Below, one piece after another: positions 20,744 through 23,716 of a DNA stretch of 23,716 bases. The position numbers were made by a program, and so were the translations under genes. Source of the DNA: an uncultured Duncaniella sp. (GTDB taxonomy: Bacteria; Bacteroidota; Bacteroidia; Bacteroidales; Muribaculaceae); NCBI GenBank assembly GCA_910586665.1, contig CAJUIX010000034.1:1-23716 (forward strand), in the 5' to 3' direction. A model generated the notes under the pieces. The model ran no database searches. It was not told the origin of the DNA and was given only the letters and a program-made list of their open reading frames with translations. Positions within the stretch are counted from its first letter, which is position 1. Every line of letters begins with the position of its first letter.

Positions 20744-21718
20744 TTATTCGGTTTCAACTTCTCCGGCAGTGATTGCCGTCCCCCAGGATTCGGCAGTGAT
20801 GCCCTCGACAAGGGCCTTGTCATAGCCCACAGTCAATCTGAGTGTATTAATCTTACCGCTTTCGAATTCAATCCCCGCTTCGGATTTATAGCGATAGCTC
20901 TTCCCGTTGGAAGCCTCGATTTTGACGGTTAGGAATGAGAGGCTCTGCGGGACGAGTATACACTCCCAGCTGAGGTCATCGGCGGCATCGCTCCTCATCA
21001 TCGAGATGCTCTCGGTCTGCGGTTCGTCGGTTTCAGTGAGCAGGGAGGTTGAGGTGCCGGTCAGATTGGCTGTTGTTGTGAGGCGGCAGCATCCGTCAAT
21101 CGTGACGCTTTCAAACGAAATGTCCTCATCCTTAAGCTCGGTGCCTTTCGTGAGCAAGAGTTTCAGCTTGGAGAGCTTGTGCTCGAAAGGGATGCTGATA
21201 GCACCGTCGGAGGGATTGATATTAGTGCCACGATAGTAGAGCCAGTCGGATTTTTTCACATTTTCGTCCGTAGTCTGGTCGGCCAGCACCTCGACACGGA
21301 AACTCTCGCTCGGAGCCTCGGCTGAGAATTCGGGAGTTTCATCCCCCTGCAGGGTATAGGCTGTGACTTCGGCTGCGGGTGTCGAGTTTTTCCAAAGCAT
21401 GGGTGTCGTGCCCATGTTCTTGGCACCCCACACATTATTCTCGGAAGCCATGTAGACATTCCCGTAGTTGTAATTGCAGTTCACTGCGGGGTCAATGCTG
21501 TAGTCCTTGTCGGCGTTCTGCTTGAGAAAGAGGACGAAGCCGGTCGGGAGATTGTCCGCGTCGTAACCGCCGCGGCTCGCGGGGGCGTCGACACTCACAT
21601 TGACGGTGACAGGCGTGTCGGTCAGCGCGTCGGGCTTTGACGAGGGTGCCTCATCGTCATTGGAACAGGCCGCGAGCATCGCCGCAAGACCTGCAATGGT
21701 TAAAAATCTGGTTTTCAT
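20744..21718 (-). CDS. Fimbrillin family lipoprotein
   Basis: The 324-aa lipoprotein (MLAACSNDDE, Cys18) has the usual layout of Bacteroidales fimbrillin-like (Mfa/FimA-type) proteins: an N-terminal DTPVTVNVSVDAPASRGGYD, a middle SIPFEHKLSKLKLLLTKG, late beta strands (VPQSLSFLTVKIEASNGKSY, ESGKINTLRLTVGYDKA) and the closing VEGITAESWGTA. Such proteins are exported as lipoproteins, processed and assembled into surface fimbriae. It is the first gene of a two-gene minus-strand unit, 12 bp before the second fimbrillin-like gene. No usher, major subunit or Mfa2-type anchor gene is seen in the window. A (TG)18 microsatellite lies about 160 bp upstream of the start. Confidence 0.88.
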   Translation of the reverse strand: MKTRFLTIAGLAAMLAACSNDDEAPSSKPDALTDTPVTVNVSVDAPASRGGYDADNLPTGFVLFLKQNADKDYSIDPAVNCNYNYGNVYMASENNVWGAKNMGTTPMLWKNSTPAAEVTAYTLQGDETPEFSAEAPSESFRVEVLADQTTDENVKKSDWLYYRGTNINPSDGAISIPFEHKLSKLKLLLTKGTELKDEDISFESVTIDGCCRLTTTANLTGTSTSLLTETDEPQTESISMMRSDAADDLSWECILVPQSLSFLTVKIEASNGKSYRYKSEAGIEFESGKINTLRLTVGYDKALVEGITAESWGTAITAGEVETE

Positions 21719-21756
21719 TGGTTATAATTAATTTTTATAGTGCATAATTATATGAT

Positions 21757-21779
21757 TGCAGGGACGCGGCGTGCCGTCC
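21757..21779. repeat. Fragment related to the GTAGGGACGC repeats
   Basis: TGCAGGGACGCGGCGTGCC and the following GTCC resemble the repeat units at 18694-18780 and the outer arms of the palindromic element (TGTAGGGACGCTGCGTGC). It is about 40 bp upstream of the fimbrillin start. Confidence 0.5.
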
Positions 21780-21873
21780 ATACATATACGTCGAGTCGGC
21801 AAAAAAGGCCTTAGCCTCTCTTGCAGACGTGCTGAAAAAATAATAACTTAACGCGCGAGGATTAGCCGGCGCA

Positions 21874-21913
<40 letters not shown>

Positions 21914-22184
21914 AAGAAAATTTGCGTAACATGCAAATTTTCAGAGCTGAATTTCAAGACTTTATCCACATTTGCGGCTGTCATGAAGCGGCCGTGGCCA
22001 TCCTCCCCCTTTCTTGATGAGAGAGGCAGAGCGTCGGGGCGCCTTGGGGCTGTGAGGCGGAAGTTCATGACAATTATAGGCAGGAGTGATTGGTAAATAA
22101 TCGGTAAAAGTGTGTCTATGTCGGCTAATGTTTGCAAAATTAGTAAAAATCCGCAAGTTTGGCAAATTATGTCTATATTCTTAT

Positions 22185-22192
22185 TACCTTTG
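22185..22192 (+). promoter_or_regulatory. -7 box of pldA
   Basis: TACCTTTG is a full match, 36 nt before the ATG at 22229. A TTTG lies upstream at 23-nt spacing, longer than usual, so the -33 element is uncertain. Confidence 0.55.
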
Positions 22193-22228
22193 CATACAGT
22201 AAAAAAGCCCTAATAAAAAGCACCGTCA

Positions 22229-23077
22229 ATGAAAACGCTACTGCATACATCATTGCTCATCCTTATGCTCCTCGGTGTCTCATGCCCGAAGATGGAGGCT
22301 CAGATTGTCAACATCAGCAACGAGGATATTGACTCCGACAGCGTCAGACGGGCATTTGACGACGCCCCCTATTTCGGACTCTACAAGGACAACTATTTCA
22401 TATTCGGCTGCCCGGTCGGAGAGAAGGTGACGCGCCACAACTCGAATATTAAGTTCCAGATCTCGATAGCCCAGCGCCTCACCCGAAGCACCCTTCCATT
22501 CGGGACATATCTCTATCTCTTCTACTCGCAGAAATGTTTCTGGAACATTCTTGAAAATTCCATGCCGATGACCGACCTCAACTTCAACCCGGGCATCGGT
22601 CTGACCAAGCCCCTCTTCGTCAAGGGGCGCTTCCTCGGCAAGGTCAGCCTCATAGCAGAGCATGAGTCAAACGGACGCGACGGCGCCGCCTCACGCTCGT
22701 GGAACCGCATCAGTCTCGCAGGAAGCATCATGATCGACCCGCAAATCGTGGTACACGGCAAGGTGTGGATACCGATTATCGACGGCTCGGAGAACCGCGA
22801 CATCCTCAACTACTGCGGCATCTACCAGATGGGCACCGCCTTCAACTCAGCCAACGGGCGCTTCGGACTGGCCGTCAACCTCGTCAAGCGCAAAGGCTGG
22901 AAGCTAAACTACAATACCACGGTCGAGTTCAACTACCGCATCTTCGCCCGCGACAACCAGTATCTCTTCCTCCAGTACTACAACGGCTACGGCGAAGGCC
23001 TCCTCGCCTACAAAGAATTCCACTCGATGATACGCATGGGCCTCGTCATCAAACCAAAGCTATTCAGCGATTATTAA
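22229..23077 (+). CDS. pldA: Outer-membrane phospholipase A (OMPLA family)
   Basis: The 282-aa protein is a member of the OMPLA (PldA) family, outer-membrane barrels that hydrolyse phospholipids misplaced in the outer leaflet, active as a Ca2+-bound dimer in E. coli. The active-site block EHESNGRDGAASRSWNR (residues 144-160) gives His145, Ser147 and Asn159, with the same spacing as His142, Ser144 and Asn156 of E. coli. Ser155 aligns with the Ca2+-site Ser152. Other family landmarks are NIKFQISIAQRL, LYLFYSQKCFWN, YCGIYQMG and YYNGYGEGLLAY. The signal peptide ends near MEAQ; LGVSC could be read as a lipobox but is less likely. It is transcribed divergently from the fimbrillin genes and has its own -7 box. 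Base composition is host-like. Confidence 0.94.
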   Translation: MKTLLHTSLLILMLLGVSCPKMEAQIVNISNEDIDSDSVRRAFDDAPYFGLYKDNYFIFGCPVGEKVTRHNSNIKFQISIAQRLTRSTLPFGTYLYLFYSQKCFWNILENSMPMTDLNFNPGIGLTKPLFVKGRFLGKVSLIAEHESNGRDGAASRSWNRISLAGSIMIDPQIVVHGKVWIPIIDGSENRDILNYCGIYQMGTAFNSANGRFGLAVNLVKRKGWKLNYNTTVEFNYRIFARDNQYLFLQYYNGYGEGLLAYKEFHSMIRMGLVIKPKLFSDY

Positions 23078-23177
23078 AGTGTATTTTTACCTATAAAGAC
23101 CTGCTCCGTAATGATACAACCGTTTTTTTGACCACAGATTTACAAGTTTATTTTGTCTAATTCATTTACAAATTTTT

Positions 23178-23675
23178 ATGAATAAATTTTTATGCACCAT
23201 TGTATTCATACTTTCTTTTTTACCAATTAATGCACAATCTCAAAATACGCAAGTAGAAATACAATCTCTTATCCACAGAGTTGATTCTCTTGAACATGAA
23301 TTGTCATACTTAAGAACAGATTATGAATTAAATAGAGTTAGCACACAACTTTCAATGTTTAGCAACGAAGTGTACAATAGATCTATTGCCATTTTATTAG
23401 ATGTATATTATGGAAATTTGAATAAGCGTATATGGGATTCATACCAACAATATTATGAAACATGCTTGCGTAAGATGGAGGTATATCCCAAATTAATTGA
23501 AAAAGTAAAGTCTTTTTGTGCGCTTAAATTAAAATTATCTTTATATTCTGATACCGAAAAGAACGCTTTAATGACAAGTTCTAATGTGATTGATGCTGCC
23601 TACGACACATTAGAATCATCAATGAATTTACTGAAAAACACAATTGATTTATATAAAAAAGCTTTAAGTAGATGA
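23178..23675 (+). CDS. Secreted coiled-coil protein of unknown function
   Basis: The 165-aa protein starts with a signal peptide (MNKFLCTIVFILSFLPINAQ). An almost wholly helical mature region follows. A coiled-coil segment (IQSLIHRVDSLEHELSYLR, about 29-47) is followed by further amphipathic helices to the end (SMNLLKNTIDLYKKALSR). No domain was recognised. The gene is much more AT-rich than pldA: 15 of 60 bases are G/C in 23281-23340, against 32 of 60 in 22861-22920. That suggests a different origin. It lies 100 bp after pldA; no strong promoter or terminator was identified between them. It is probably periplasmic or secreted. The role cannot be inferred from this window. Confidence 0.75.
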   Translation: MNKFLCTIVFILSFLPINAQSQNTQVEIQSLIHRVDSLEHELSYLRTDYELNRVSTQLSMFSNEVYNRSIAILLDVYYGNLNKRIWDSYQQYYETCLRKMEVYPKLIEKVKSFCALKLKLSLYSDTEKNALMTSSNVIDAAYDTLESSMNLLKNTIDLYKKALSR

Positions 23676-23716
23676 CAAAAATTTGAAAACATCGAATTTT
23701 GGGGTATAAGTCGGAC

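Overview
The window looks like a chromosomal segment from a gut-type Bacteroidales bacterium, possibly Muribaculaceae or a relative. The family-level guess is inference. Evidence for the order: GLPGLI-family proteins, fimbrillin-like lipoproteins, a carboxypeptidase-regulatory/TonB-plug outer-membrane protein, a DUF4332 protein, TPR regulators with a membrane helix and a C-terminal HTH, and repeated promoter boxes of the Bacteroidetes type (TTTG about 19-20 nt upstream of TAnnTTTG). No tRNA, rRNA, CRISPR array or transposase was seen.

Layout. (1) 73-2320, minus strand: a membrane-bound TPR/HTH regulator, a terminator, a separate promoter, and a small secreted DUF3244-like gene broken by a frameshift. 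(2) 2468-7557: ordinary chromosomal genes. These are a DUF4332 protein, a lone XRE/HipB-like regulator, and a leftward run of parE, coaD and an S41 carboxy-terminal processing peptidase. (3) 7720-15852, plus strand: a second copy of the regulator/DUF3244 cassette, intact. It continues into a 72-aa acidic exported peptide, three tandem GLPGLI proteins and a large TonB-dependent-type outer-membrane protein. (4) 15872-18589, minus: a beta-helix lipoprotein and a DUF4369/thioredoxin-like lipoprotein without a CXXC. (5) 18690-19150: gene-free DNA dominated by a nested palindromic element. (6) 19205-21718, minus: two fimbrillin-like lipoproteins. (7) 22229-23077, plus: an outer-membrane phospholipase A (pldA) with intact catalytic residues, preceded by a (TG)18 microsatellite. 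(8) 23178-23675: an AT-rich secreted coiled-coil protein of unknown function.

The most interesting system is the pair of cassettes. In each, a TPR domain predicted to lie in the periplasm, tethered to a cytoplasmic DNA-binding domain, sits directly upstream of a small exported protein. A strong hairpin separates the two, and the small gene has its own promoter. In the second cassette, closely related promoter boxes (TTTTTTGG, 19 nt, TAATTTTG or TAATTTAG) also stand before GLPGLI genes 2 and 3. This suggests one regulator controlling a set of exported proteins with an outer-membrane partner, perhaps sensing one of those products. Regulation and sensing are inference; the gene order, promoters and hairpins are visible in the sequence.
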